Assembly (NCBI RefSeq): GCF_902806265.1
Contig: NZ_CADCVZ010000046.1
Span: 21,745 to 85,744 of the forward strand
Length of the DNA: 64,000 bases
From: an uncultured Sphingomonas sp.
GTDB lineage: Bacteria; Pseudomonadota; Alphaproteobacteria; Sphingomonadales; Sphingomonadaceae
Reading direction: 5' to 3'
Shown: positions 36,182 to 46,681 of the stretch, one piece after another
How positions within the stretch are numbered: position 1 is the stretch's first letter
Layout of the letters: every line of letters begins with the position of its first letter
Made by a program: the position numbers and the translations under genes
Notes under the pieces: model-generated
What the model saw: only the letters and a program-made list of their open reading frames with translations
Database searches by the model: none
Told to the model about the DNA's origin: nothing

Positions 36182-36610
36182 ATGAACATCAGGATCAGGA
36201 GCGCCGTCGACGCGGACGTCGGCGCCATGCATCGTCTACGAAACAGGGTGCGCGAGAACCGCCTTGCCGACTTTACGCGGATCACTGAAGCATCCTATCC
36301 GCCGTACATCGCGGCGGGCAGCGCCTGGGTTGCGGAAGCAAAGGACGGCATTCTCGGGTTCGCGATCATCGATGCGCCGGCCACCAGTGTCTGGGCGTTG
36401 TTCGTCGACCCCAACACCGAGGGTGCTGGGATCGGACGAGCGTTGCACGTCACCATGCTGGACTGGGCCCGAAAGCAGGGGATCGCCCATCTCTCCTTGA
36501 GTACGGAGGAAGGCAGTCGCGCAGTTCGGTTCTACCAACGCGCAGGATGGACGCAGACCGCCATTCTTCAGGACGGAGAAGTGGTCTTTGAAAGATCGCT
36601 ACTGATGTGA
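36182..36610 (+). CDS. GNAT family N-acetyltransferase
   Basis: A 142-residue acetyltransferase: MNIRIRSAVDADVGAM opening, VWALFVDPNTEGAGIGRALH with the acetyl-CoA-binding Q/R-x-x-G-x-G pattern, and SRAVRFYQRAGW at the end, as in the GNAT fold. The acceptor is unknown. I prefer ATG 36182 over the upstream TTG at 36146, which adds 12 unconserved residues. It is divergent from the PhyH gene with a promoter gap of 162 bases that contains a weak GC hairpin. Confidence 0.85.
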   Translation: MNIRIRSAVDADVGAMHRLRNRVRENRLADFTRITEASYPPYIAAGSAWVAEAKDGILGFAIIDAPATSVWALFVDPNTEGAGIGRALHVTMLDWARKQGIAHLSLSTEEGSRAVRFYQRAGWTQTAILQDGEVVFERSLLM

Positions 36611-36679
36611 GAACTGCAGATCATTGCAGACCTCACCATCGGCCAACTCAACCAGAGCCTTACAAGATCGGAGATCAAT

Positions 36680-36991
36680 TTGTCCTTCAAGGATCCAAGC
36701 TTCCAAGACCGGATCGGCAATGCTGCGCGGGCGAAAAAGGAAGCGCTGGAGCAGCTGCGATCAAAGCCACCACTCGACGAGCGGGCCCTCGCTGAGCGGC
36801 AGGCCGCCCGCGCAGACCGAGAAAGAAAGGATGCCGAGAAGTCCGCCGCCAAGAAGGCGGCCCAGCAAGCCGCGAAGGACGCCAAGCTCGCCGCGGCTGC
36901 AGCAAAGGCCGCGGTCCCCGCACCGCCTACCGAAGCGGAGCGCAAGGCCGCGCGGGATGCGCGCTATGCCGCGAGAAAGGCGCGCAAGTAA
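36680..36991 (+). CDS. DUF6481 family protein
   Basis: A 103-residue highly charged protein with a TTG start after GGAG (six-base spacing). Residues 1-12 read MSFKDPSFQDRI, and the rest is a continuous predicted helix of Lys, Ala, Arg and Glu (KKEALEQL, AEKSAAKKAAQQAAKDAK), ending RYAARKARK. It matches DUF6481, common in sphingomonads. The composition suggests nucleic-acid or ribosome association, but nothing is known. Confidence 0.7.
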   Translation: MSFKDPSFQDRIGNAARAKKEALEQLRSKPPLDERALAERQAARADRERKDAEKSAAKKAAQQAAKDAKLAAAAAKAAVPAPPTEAERKAARDARYAARKARK

Positions 36992-37021
36992 GTTGCACAT
37001 CCGGGGCCGACCATAGTTGAC

Positions 37022-38349
37022 TTGGCCCAGGCTCGGTTGCCCCCCGCCCTACCGACCGCTAAGCGCCGGCAAGTGCCCACTTCTCCCCTAGCGATCCGCG
37101 ACTTCCGGCTGTTCTGGATCGCGCGCTTTTGCGCCGTGCTGGCGACCATGGGGATGGTGGTGATCATCGGCTACCAGGTCTACGACGTTGCTCGCGCCGA
37201 CTATGGCATGTCGATCCGCGAAGCCTCGTTCATGCTGGGGCTGCTCGGGTTGGTGCAGTTCGTGCCGCTTGCTATCCTCACTCCCGTTGCGGGTTGGACT
37301 GCCGACCGTTTCGAGCGGCGAACGGTGGCGCGGTTCGCCAATGCCATCGATATGACGGTGGCGCTGGCGCTCGGCTGGTTCACTCTGAATGAGCAGTTGA
37401 CCCTACCGCTCCTGTTCACCCTGGCGGCGCTGCACGGGGTGGCACGGGTGTTCGTCGGCCCCTCCATGTCGGCGATTACCCCGAACATCGTGCCGCCCGA
37501 GCTGCTGCCCAAGGCCATCGCACTGTCGTCCATCGCCTGGCAGTCGGCGTCGGTAGCAGGACCAGCGCTCGGCGGCTTCCTCTACGCCGCCGAGCCCTCT
37601 GCGCCTTATTGGACCGCCGCTGCGCTGATGCTGGTGCCGATCGTTGCTTTGACCCCGATCCGCCGCATCGTGCCCCCCGCCATGGCGCGGGACGTCCACC
37701 CGGTGCGGCAGATGGTCGATGGCCTAAGCTATGTCCGCGGTCACCGCTTCCTCTTCGGTGCAATCACCCTGGATCTGTTCGCCGTGCTGCTCGGGGGCGC
37801 CACTGCCATGCTGCCGGTGTTCGCCCGCGACATCCTCCACGTCGGCACCGAAGGCCTCGGCCTGCTCCGCGCCGCGCCCGCGGTCGGCGCCGCGCTGGTC
37901 GCCAGCGTGTTCGCCGTCCGGCCGCTCAGGCACAATGTCGGCGTCAAGATGCTGCTGGCGGTGGGCGCGTTCGGCGTACTGACGGTGATCTTCGGCGTGT
38001 CGCGCTCGCTGCCGCTGTCCTTGTTCGTGCTGGCGCTGCTCGGCGCGGCGGACATGCTGTCCGTTTACGTCCGCTCCAGCCTGGTCCAGCTGCACACGCC
38101 CGACATGATGCGCGGCCGGGTGTCGGCGGTGTCGGGCCTGGCCATCTCCGCCTCCAATGAGCTGGGCGAATTGCAGTCCGGCCTGTTCGCCGCCGTGCTC
38201 GGCCCGGTCGGCGCGGTGGTATTCGGCGGCGGCGCGGCGGTCGTAATCGCCGGGGCCTGGTCCTATCTCTTTCCCGAACTCCGGCGGACGCGAACCTTCG
38301 ACCCGCCATCACAGATGCTCCCTCAGGCCCTCGAAGAGGAGAAACCTGC

Positions 38350-38353
<4 letters not shown>
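37022..38353 (+). CDS. MFS transporter (EntS-like drug/siderophore exporter)
   Basis: A 443-residue major facilitator with twelve hydrophobic segments, beginning [20 protein letters not shown], the [16 protein letters not shown] loop (A-motif-like) after helix 2, and further helices to about residue 420. This is the EntS/MFS_3 architecture. The true start is unclear: TTG 37022 or GTG 37073. The gene ends with an ATGA overlap into cysK, so it may export a cysteine-related or thiol compound, or the pairing may be only positional. Confidence 0.8.
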
Positions 38354-39282
<929 letters not shown>

Positions 39283-39290
39283 GCGCTCAT

Positions 39291-39312
39291 CAACCTTCCG
39301 GATGAAGGGTTG
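39291..39312 (+). terminator. Weak hairpin after cysK
   Basis: CAACCTTC (39291-39298) and GAAGGGTTG (39304-39312) pair with one bulge across a short loop, 9 bases after the cysK stop. No T-run follows, so its action is uncertain. Confidence 0.35.
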
Positions 39313-39365
39313 CGTTAACGGCTTGGCGGCTAAGCCTGTCCCACTCGGTTTCAGGCGGGATTGCT

Positions 39366-42050
39366 ATGCGTCGGGCGCGCTTCGATAACGCGATGGAGGG
39401 GCAGGCAGCAGCCAGCCGCACCTCCATTCGCGAAGCGTTGCTGTTCGACGTTGCCCATCCCGAGTCGGAAAGCGACCAAACGCTTGCCCGCCGGCGGTTG
39501 GGCATGTTCACCTATGCCCCTTGGCTACTCGCCGCGACGAACGCGATAGTTGGGCTGTCGCTCCTGGTGCAGGGCTTCCGGCAGGACTCGGGCTGGACGG
39601 GCGTTTTCTCCACCGCCCTCCCGCTGCTGCTGGCGATGCTGCTCGACTTGCTGGCGGCAGGATTGCACCACCTCCGCGAACGCCTGCAGCTGTCGGCGCA
39701 CACCGTTGCCCGACTGCTGCTATGCTATCTGCTTGGGTCAAGTGCCCTTTGGATGCTGTTCGCCGTCGCGGCGCGCAGCTTTGCCGACCTGGACCAAACC
39801 TTTCTGCCGCTGGTGCTTGGCGCAGGAGTCACGATTAGAAGTTTGATGGCGATTGGTTCGCCGCCCCTCACCGTCGCGAATGCCCTGGCATCGTCCGTGG
39901 GCGCTGCCTTGTTCTCCGCCGAGGCGCTGGTTACCTGCACCATCTCGGCGTTGAGCCTCCTCTCGGTCGCCTACAGTGTCGCGGTAACGCGTACGATGTT
40001 GGCCAACTCACGCCGCCGCCTGCAGCTCGATTATTTCGCGAAGAAGGCCGAGAACTTCGTTGCGGAATTCGAAGCATCCGGACGGGGCTGGTTCTGGGAA
40101 ACCAACTCGGCCGGGACGCTGTCTTACGTATCCCAGCAGCTTGCAGACGACTTCAAGACCACACCTGAACAGCTGCTCGGCCGGCAGTTCACCGATTTGC
40201 TCTCCGTCGACAAGGGCTGCAGCGACACTTTCCGAGAGGAGCGCACGCTCGGTTTTCACCTGTCCGCCCGCTTCCCTTTCTCCGATGTGGTCGTCCGCCC
40301 GGCCAGCGACGGGGACGTGCACTGGTCGTTGTCGGGCAACCCGATCTTCGACGAGCACGGCCGCTTTCTGGGCTTCCGCGGGATCGGTACGGATCTGACC
40401 GAGCAGCGCCGATCGGAACAGGAGATCACCCGGCTGGCGCGGTTCGACTCGCTGACCAGCCTGCCGAACCGCGCGATGATGCGGCAGACTCTGGACGAAG
40501 GTCTGCGCAACGCCGCCCGGCGGCAGCGGGGCTGTTCCTTGTTCCTGATAGATCTCGACAGATTCAAGAACGTCAACGACACCCTCGGCCATCCAGTCGG
40601 CGACGCGCTGCTGAAGCAGGTGGCCCAACGCCTGACCTCCGTGATGGGCGAGCACGGAAAGATCGGTCGGCTCGGTGGCGACGAGTTCAAGGCGGTGCTG
40701 CCCGGAACCGTGGACATCGGCCTATTGGAGTCGCTCGCCAAGACCTTGATCAGCGAAGTAAGCAAACCTTACGAGATCGAAGGCCACAAAGTCAGCATCG
40801 GCGCATCGGTCGGCATCACCATCGGCGATCCCGGCCGGAGTTGCGCCGACAGCATGATCCGCAATGCCGACCTCGCCTTGTACGCCGCCAAGGCGGCGGG
40901 CCGCGGCAAGCACGTCTTCTACGAGCCCGCTATGCATTCGGAAGCAAGCGACCGCCAGTTGCTCGAAAATGATCTCCGGCAGGCGCTCGAGCGCGGCGAG
41001 CTCAGCGTCAACTACCAGCCAATCATCCGCACGGCGGGTGAGGAGGTGGACGGCTTCGAGGCACTGGTTCGCTGGCAGCACCCGCACCGCGGACAGATCT
41101 CACCGGCCAAGTTCATCCCGCTTGCCGAGGAATGCGGCATGATCGGACGCATCGGCGAGTGGGTGCTCCGTACGGCGGTTCGGGAGGCAAGCCAGTGGCC
41201 CGACAACGTCCGGGTAGCGGTGAACCTGTCGCCCATCCAGTTCAACGATCCGGGGGTCATTGGGATGGTGGAGGACGCGCTGCGTGACGCGGGGATAGCC
41301 GCTAACCGGCTTGAACTCGAGATCACCGAGGGTGTCTTCCTGGCCGATAACGATGCCACGGAAGGAACCTTCACCAGCCTGAAACAGCTCGGCGTCCGCC
41401 TAGCACTGGACGATTTCGGCACCGGATATTCATCGCTTGGTTATTTGAAGAGGGCGCCGTTCGACAAGATCAAGATCGACCAGAGCTTTGTCCGCGGCGC
41501 AGCCTCGGTGTCGACCCGCAACGCGGCCATCATCCGGGCCATCGTCACCCTGGCCGACAGCCTGCAGATGGACACGGTGGCCGAGGGGGTGGAGACGCAC
41601 GACGACCTGGCCCTCATCCGCGATCTCGGCGTCAGCCAAGTGCAAGGATACATCTTCGGCCGGCCAGCCGACGCCGAGCAAGCGCGGGCGCTTGCCGCCA
41701 GCCGCTCGGTGGAGGCCGACGGACTCCAATGCACCCGCGAGCCGCGGCAGCGGCTCATGCGCCGGGCTCTGGCCGCGATCGGCGGTTCGGTGGTCGAAGT
41801 CCGCCTGCGCAACATCTCGGTCATGGGCGGACTTGTGGAATGCAGCCGCCCGGTCACGCCCGGCAAGCAGCTGACGCTCGACATCATCGGGGTGGGGCCG
41901 GTCTCCGGAACGGTCCGCTGGGCTCAGCGCGACCGCTTCGGGATGCAGTTCGACCAAGGCTTCGACCTCGGGCGGCTCGCGTCCAAGCCGGTCAAGCCAA
42001 ACCCAGTGCCGGTGGCCAAGCCGTGGCACATCCAGACTGCGCTGGCCTGA
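39366..42050 (+). CDS. Membrane PAS-GGDEF-EAL-PilZ cyclic-di-GMP protein
   Basis: An 894-residue signalling protein. Residues 45-205 hold about five membrane helices (MASE-like sensor), residues 230-350 a PAS region ending FRGIGTDLTEQ, residues 355-515 a GGDEF cyclase with intact RLGGDEF (437-441), residues 535-775 an EAL phosphodiesterase (FEALVRW, LEITEG, DDFGTGYSSLGYL, AEGVET all intact), and about 795-875 a PilZ-like unit (RLMRR, NISVMGG). The RxxD inhibitory site is absent before GGDEF (MGEH in its place). Thus it can in principle make, break and sense c-di-GMP. It is monocistronic and converges on the acyl-CoA dehydrogenase. Confidence 0.92.
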   Translation: MRRARFDNAMEGQAAASRTSIREALLFDVAHPESESDQTLARRRLGMFTYAPWLLAATNAIVGLSLLVQGFRQDSGWTGVFSTALPLLLAMLLDLLAAGLHHLRERLQLSAHTVARLLLCYLLGSSALWMLFAVAARSFADLDQTFLPLVLGAGVTIRSLMAIGSPPLTVANALASSVGAALFSAEALVTCTISALSLLSVAYSVAVTRTMLANSRRRLQLDYFAKKAENFVAEFEASGRGWFWETNSAGTLSYVSQQLADDFKTTPEQLLGRQFTDLLSVDKGCSDTFREERTLGFHLSARFPFSDVVVRPASDGDVHWSLSGNPIFDEHGRFLGFRGIGTDLTEQRRSEQEITRLARFDSLTSLPNRAMMRQTLDEGLRNAARRQRGCSLFLIDLDRFKNVNDTLGHPVGDALLKQVAQRLTSVMGEHGKIGRLGGDEFKAVLPGTVDIGLLESLAKTLISEVSKPYEIEGHKVSIGASVGITIGDPGRSCADSMIRNADLALYAAKAAGRGKHVFYEPAMHSEASDRQLLENDLRQALERGELSVNYQPIIRTAGEEVDGFEALVRWQHPHRGQISPAKFIPLAEECGMIGRIGEWVLRTAVREASQWPDNVRVAVNLSPIQFNDPGVIGMVEDALRDAGIAANRLELEITEGVFLADNDATEGTFTSLKQLGVRLALDDFGTGYSSLGYLKRAPFDKIKIDQSFVRGAASVSTRNAAIIRAIVTLADSLQMDTVAEGVETHDDLALIRDLGVSQVQGYIFGRPADAEQARALAASRSVEADGLQCTREPRQRLMRRALAAIGGSVVEVRLRNISVMGGLVECSRPVTPGKQLTLDIIGVGPVSGTVRWAQRDRFGMQFDQGFDLGRLASKPVKPNPVPVAKPWHIQTALA

Positions 42051-42065
42051 CCGACGGATGACGGA

Positions 42066-43862
42066 TCAGAACGCTTCGGCCGGCAGGGCCATCAACGTCT
42101 CGGCGCCTGCCTCGATCTCGCTCCGTAGCCCCGCCGTCTTGCCGAGTTCCCGCGCCGCGTAGAACCGGGCAGTGGCGACCTTGGCCTCGTGGAACGCGCA
42201 GTCCTCGCCAGCCTCGTTCAGCAGACGGCTGCTAGTCCCGGCCATCTTGAGCCACATCCAGCCGAGCGCCACCACGCCCATCAGCTCCATGTAGGCGTAG
42301 GCGCCCGCCCCCGCGTTGTTCGGGTCCGCCATGCCGTTCTGCGCCAGCCACATGGTGGCCGCCTGAAGGTCGCCCATCGCCCGCTCGAGCGGCGCCGCGA
42401 CGCCGGCCGGATCCCCCGCCGCACGGGCGTCCGCGATGTCGCGGGCAACCACCTCGAAGAAGGTGCGGACCGCGCGGCCGCCGTTCTGCGCCAGCTTGCG
42501 CCCGACCAGATCCATCGCCTGCACGCCGTTAGTGCCTTCGTAGATCTGCGCGATGCGGGCGTCGCGGACGAACTGCTCCATCCCCCATTCGCGGACATAG
42601 CCGTGCCCGCCATAGACCTGTTGCGCGTTCACCGCCGCTTCGAAGCCCTTGTCGGTCAGGTAGCCTTTGATCACGGGAGTCAGCAGGCCGATGATGTCCT
42701 CGGCCTGCTGCCGCTCCTCTTCGGTCTCCGCCTTGCGGCTGAGATCGACCTGCAGCGAGCCCCACAGCACCAGCGCCCGGGCAGCTTCGTTGAACGCCTT
42801 GGCTTCCAGCAGCATGCGGCGCACGTCCGGGTGGACGAACAGCGTGTCGGCACGTGCATCCGGATCGCGCTCATCCGGCCTCAATGCCCGGCCCTGCCGG
42901 CGGTCCTTGGCGTAGCTCACCGCGTTCTGATAAGCGACCTCGCCCTGCGCCAGGCCCTGCAGCCCAACCCCCAGCCGCGCCGCGTTCATCATGATGAACA
43001 TCGCCGCGAGGCCCTTTTCAGGCTCACCCACCAGATAGCCGGTGGCGCCGTCATAGTTCATGACGCAGGTCGAGTTGCCGTGAATGCCCATCTTGTGCTC
43101 GATCGATCCGCACGACAGGCTGTTGCGTGATCCTAGGCTGCCGTCCTCGCCCACCAGGAATTTGGGGACGATGAACAGCGAAATGCCTTTCACATTGTCC
43201 GGCGCGCCCGCGATCTTGGCCAGTACCAGGTGGATGATATTCTCGGCGAGGTCGTGCTCGCCCGACGAGATGAAGATCTTGGTGCCGGTGATGCTGTAGC
43301 TGCCGTCCGCCTGCGGCTCGGCGCGCGTCTTGAGCAGCCCCAGGTCCGTGCCGCAGTGCGGCTCCGTCAGGTTCATGGTGCCGGTCCAGCTGCCGGCGAC
43401 CATGTTAGGGAGATAGGTCTGCTTCTGCTCCTCCGAGCCCTTGACCAGGATGGAGGCGATCGCGCCCTGCGTCAGCCCGTTGTACATCTCGAAGCTCTGG
43501 TTGGCCGACAGCACATACTCGCTCATCGCGGTCGCGAGCACGTGCGGCAGCCCCTGCCCGCCGTATTCCGCGGGCGCCGACAGGCTGGTGAAGCCAAGCT
43601 CGCAGAATTGGCGGTACGCGTCCTTAAAGCCGGTCGGCGTAGTGACCGAGCCGTCCTCGTGCCGGGTGCAGCCTTCCTCGTCGCCAATTCGGTTCAAGGG
43701 CGTCAGCACCTCCTCACAGAAGCGCGCGCCTTCAGCCAGGATGGCGTCGACCAGATCCGGCGTCGCGTCGGCGAAGCCCGGCAGATTGCCGTGGTTGCCC
43801 ATGCCAACGATATGGTCGAGGACATAGCGGGTATCGCGCACGGGGGCGGTATAGACGGGCAT
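42066..43862 (-). CDS. Acyl-CoA dehydrogenase (long form, FadE/DmdC-like)
   Basis: A 598-residue flavoenzyme with the N-terminal, beta-barrel and C-terminal helical parts of the family plus an extra C-terminal domain (about 470-590) found in the FadE12/DmdC group. The catalytic Glu is in [15 protein letters not shown], and the FAD/substrate segment is [13 protein letters not shown]. It oxidises acyl-CoA esters in beta-oxidation or methylmercaptopropionyl-CoA metabolism; the substrate cannot be fixed from sequence. A palindromic operator lies about 47-62 bases upstream of the start. Confidence 0.9.
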   Translation of the reverse strand: MPVYTAPVRDTRYVLDHIVGMGNHGNLPGFADATPDLVDAILAEGARFCEEVLTPLNRIGDEEGCTRHEDGSVTTPTGFKDAYRQFCELGFTSLSAPAEYGGQGLPHVLATAMSEYVLSANQSFEMYNGLTQGAIASILVKGSEEQKQTYLPNMVAGSWTGTMNLTEPHCGTDLGLLKTRAEPQADGSYSITGTKIFISSGEHDLAENIIHLVLAKIAGAPDNVKGISLFIVPKFLVGEDGSLGSRNSLSCGSIEHKMGIHGNSTCVMNYDGATGYLVGEPEKGLAAMFIMMNAARLGVGLQGLAQGEVAYQNAVSYAKDRRQGRALRPDERDPDARADTLFVHPDVRRMLLEAKAFNEAARALVLWGSLQVDLSRKAETEEERQQAEDIIGLLTPVIKGYLTDKGFEAAVNAQQVYGGHGYVREWGMEQFVRDARIAQIYEGTNGVQAMDLVGRKLAQNGGRAVRTFFEVVARDIADARAAGDPAGVAAPLERAMGDLQAATMWLAQNGMADPNNAGAGAYAYMELMGVVALGWMWLKMAGTSSRLLNEAGEDCAFHEAKVATARFYAARELGKTAGLRSEIEAGAETLMALPAEAF

Positions 43863-43908
43863 CCAGGGCGTCCTTTGCGTTGCGAAGCTGAACTCGTCTC
43901 TAGCCTTG

Positions 43909-43924
43909 CTGACATTTACGTCAA
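43909..43924. promoter_or_regulatory. Possible LiuR/FadR-type operator upstream of acyl-CoA dehydrogenase
   Basis: The 16-mer CTGACATTTACGTCAA is a near-palindrome whose reverse strand reads TTGACGTAAATGTCAG. It resembles the LiuR and FadR-like consensus for acyl-CoA-responsive regulators (TTKACGTnnACGTMAA) with a few mismatches. It lies in the gap before the acyl-CoA dehydrogenase, in the expected promoter position. Confidence 0.5.
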
Positions 43925-43940
43925 TAAAGCGGCAGCTCGA

Positions 43941-44375
43941 TTAGCAGAGCGGGTCGCCAGCAAGGTCGGTAACCGGCCCCGCGCCGTCGACAGCCATGAA
44001 GCTGCGCCCGGAGTAGTCGGCGGTGGGACCGCAATAATAAGCGCACCCGGGCGTTCGCGGCCCGAGCGTCACCTGGTTGCCCGCAATCGTTCCAGCGACT
44101 CGGCAGCTCTCGTCGCCAGCCGGCGCGATGGTGATCCGCTCGCCGCTTCGCTGAACCGCACCCCGGATGCTGCAGTTCGCGTCGCCCTGGCCGAAGGTGA
44201 TCAGCCCGGCCCGCTCGCCGCGCTCGTCAAGGCACAGACGCTCGCGGCCCTGGCCAGCAAAGGTCTGCATCGCGCTTTGTGCTGCCGCCGAACCGGCCGG
44301 CTGGTTGGTGGTGACGGCATCCTGCTCCCCGCAGGCGGTGAGGAGCAGAGCCAGGAGCAACAAGTAGAGCCGCAT
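43941..44375 (-). CDS. Putative lipoprotein, 144 residues
   Basis: The start MRLYLLLLALLLTACGEQ gives a lipobox LTAC with Cys at residue 15, so lipid anchoring is likely. The mature part carries several further Cys (CLDERG, CSIRG, CRVAG, CAYYC, final C) and short beta strands, suggesting disulfide-bonded folding. I do not recognise the family. I start at ATG 44375; an upstream Met adds 12 charged residues that would spoil the signal peptide. It is divergent from purF. Confidence 0.7.
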   Translation of the reverse strand: MRLYLLLLALLLTACGEQDAVTTNQPAGSAAAQSAMQTFAGQGRERLCLDERGERAGLITFGQGDANCSIRGAVQRSGERITIAPAGDESCRVAGTIAGNQVTLGPRTPGCAYYCGPTADYSGRSFMAVDGAGPVTDLAGDPLC

Positions 44376-44486
44376 GCCAATTAAACTCCGGTCGGACGGC
44401 ATCGGCTTCAAGCTTTATTCAGCGAGCAGGCGACAAGAGGTCGCAGCCGGCCTATATGGCGGTCCTCACAACAGCGCAGGCAACCC

Positions 44487-45938
44487 ATGCTGACGACGAA
44501 CCCGTTCGACGATGACAAGTTGCGGGAGGAATGCGGTGTTTTCGGCATCTGGAACGCCGATGTCGCATCCAGCTTCGTGGCGCTCGGCCTCCACGCGCTC
44601 CAGCACCGTGGGCAGGAAGCGGCCGGGATGACCAGCTTCGACGGCCACAGCTTCCACTCGCACCGCGCGGCGGGGCACGTCGCCGGCAACTTCGACAAGG
44701 ACGAGGTGATCCGCGGGCTGCCCGGCAGGACGGCGATCGGCCATGTCCGCTACTCCACTACCGGCTCGTCGGCGATGCGCAACGTTCAGCCGTTGTTCGC
44801 CGAACTGGCGGAGGGCGGCTTCGCGGTAGCGCACAACGGGAACCTGTCGAACGCCACCAAGCTGCGGCGGACGCTCAACCGCCGCGGCTCCATCTTCCAG
44901 TCGACCAGCGACACGGAAGTGATCATCCACCTGGTGGCGACCTCTCACCACAATAATTCGCTCGACCGGATCGTGGATGCTCTGACCCAGGTCGAGGGCG
45001 CTTATTCGCTGCTGATGCTGACCGAACAGGGACTGGTCGCCTGTCGCGATCCGCTCGGCATCCGCCCGCTGGTCATGGGGCGGCTCGACCATTCCATCAT
45101 CTTCGCGTCCGAAAGCGTCGCGCTTGACGTGATCGGCGCCCGCTTCGAGCGCGAGGTCGCCCCAGGCGAGATGATCGTGGTCAACGAGGACGGCCTGCGC
45201 AGCTTCCGCCCGTTTGCCGCCGCGCAGCCGCGCCCGTGCATCTTTGAGCATGTCTATTTCAGCCGTCCGGACAGCGTAGTGGACGGCACGTCCGTGTACG
45301 AAAGCCGCAAGAATATCGGCGCCGAGCTCGCCCGGGAGGCACCGGTCGAGGCCGACATCGTGGTCCCCGTGCCCGACAGCGGCGTGCCCGCAGCGATTGG
45401 CTACGGCCAGGCCTCGGGCCTGCCCTTCGAACTCGGGATCATCCGCTCCCACTATGTCGGGCGCACCTTCATCCAGCCGAACCAGGAGGTCCGGCACCTT
45501 GGCGTCAAGCTCAAGCACAACGCGAACAGCGCGCTGATCAAGGGCAAGCGGATCGTGCTGATCGACGATTCGATCGTCCGCGGCACTACCAGCGTAAAGA
45601 TCGTGCAGATGATGCGCGATGCCGGCGCCAAGGAGGTGCACATGCGCATCGCCTCTCCGCCGACCCGGCACAGCTGCTTCTACGGCGTCGATACGCCGGA
45701 ACGCGCGAAGCTGCTCGCCGCGCAGATGGATGTGGCAGCCATGGCCAAGTACATCAACGCGGACAGCCTGGCGTTCATCTCCATCGACGGTCTGTACCGC
45801 GCGCTTGGCGACACCCGCGACGTCCAGTCGCCCCAGCGCTGCGACGCCTGCTTCACCGGTGACTATCCGACCCGGCTGACCGACCTGACCGAGAAGAAGG
45901 CGGAGGAAAGCGGGCTGGCGCTGGTCGCCAGCCGCTGA
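44487..45938 (+). CDS. purF: Amidophosphoribosyltransferase
   Basis: A 483-residue enzyme transferring ammonia from glutamine to PRPP, the first step of purine synthesis. The class II glutaminase Cys is in LREECGVFGI after a short propeptide, with HRGQEAAGM and GHVRYSTTG also present. The PRPP loop is VLIDDSIVRGTTS. The C-terminal Cys motif (RCDACFTGDYP) is as in related enzymes. It lies alone with its own promoter region of about 110 bases. Confidence 0.97.
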   Translation: MLTTNPFDDDKLREECGVFGIWNADVASSFVALGLHALQHRGQEAAGMTSFDGHSFHSHRAAGHVAGNFDKDEVIRGLPGRTAIGHVRYSTTGSSAMRNVQPLFAELAEGGFAVAHNGNLSNATKLRRTLNRRGSIFQSTSDTEVIIHLVATSHHNNSLDRIVDALTQVEGAYSLLMLTEQGLVACRDPLGIRPLVMGRLDHSIIFASESVALDVIGARFEREVAPGEMIVVNEDGLRSFRPFAAAQPRPCIFEHVYFSRPDSVVDGTSVYESRKNIGAELAREAPVEADIVVPVPDSGVPAAIGYGQASGLPFELGIIRSHYVGRTFIQPNQEVRHLGVKLKHNANSALIKGKRIVLIDDSIVRGTTSVKIVQMMRDAGAKEVHMRIASPPTRHSCFYGVDTPERAKLLAAQMDVAAMAKYINADSLAFISIDGLYRALGDTRDVQSPQRCDACFTGDYPTRLTDLTEKKAEESGLALVASR

Positions 45939-45976
45939 CGCTTTCGCCGGCCGGTCCCTTCGTTTAGGGCGCGCCC

Positions 45977-46681
45977 ATGAGGCCACTCGAAGGCAAGCTC
46001 GCGCTGGTGACCGGCGCCTCGCGGGGCATCGGCGCAACGGTCGCGGAGACGCTGGCGGGCGCGGGCGCGCACGTGATCCTGGTTGCGCGCTCCACGGCCA
46101 AGCTGGAGGAGGTCGAGGAGCGCATCCACTTGGGCGGCGGCAGCGCTACCATCGCACCAATGGACCTGACCGAGGGCGAGTCGATCGGCAAGCTCGCTAC
46201 CGCGGTCAGCGAGCGCTGGGGCAAGCTCGACCTGCTGGTGCTGAATGCCGCGATGCTGGGCAGCCTCACCCCTGTCGAGCATATCGATCCCAAGGAATAT
46301 GGGCGCATCTTGTCGATCAACCTGCTCGCCAACCAGGCGCTGATCGCCGCCTTCGACCCGCTGCTGCGCGGGTCCGACAAGGCCGAGGTGGTCGCGGTCA
46401 CCAGCTCGGTCGGCCGCGAGGCGCGGGCTTTCTGGGGCGCGTACGGCTCGAGCAAGGCTGCACTGGACGCGCTGCTCGGCGCTTATGCGGACGAAACCGC
46501 CTACACCGGCAAGCTGCGGGTCACGATCCTGGATCCCGGCGCGACGCGGACTCGGATGCGCGCGCTGGCGTTCCCCGGGGAGGAGCCGGAGCAGGTGAAG
46601 CCCCCGGAGGTGGTCGCTGCGCGGCTGCTCGAGGTGCTGCAGGATGCCGGCGAAACCGGCCGGCGGGTGCGGGTGGACTAG
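45977..46681 (+). CDS. SDR family NAD(P)-dependent oxidoreductase
   Basis: A 234-residue classical short-chain dehydrogenase: TGASRGIGATVAETLAG nucleotide loop, LVLNAA, AVTSSVGRE (Ser) and YGSSKAALDALLG (Tyr-x-x-x-Lys). The overall arrangement resembles YciK-like reductases. Substrate unknown. It follows purF by 38 bases in the same direction and shares a CTAG stop overlap (46678-46681) with the convergent cfa gene. Confidence 0.87.
   Translation: MRPLEGKLALVTGASRGIGATVAETLAGAGAHVILVARSTAKLEEVEERIHLGGGSATIAPMDLTEGESIGKLATAVSERWGKLDLLVLNAAMLGSLTPVEHIDPKEYGRILSINLLANQALIAAFDPLLRGSDKAEVVAVTSSVGREARAFWGAYGSSKAALDALLGAYADETAYTGKLRVTILDPGATRTRMRALAFPGEEPEQVKPPEVVAARLLEVLQDAGETGRRVRVD

Noticed and set aside
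44466..46037. Minus-strand ORF of 523 codons opposite purF
   Set aside because: Shadow of purF; composition is unnatural (Asp/Val/His/Arg repeats) and it overlaps a confident enzyme.
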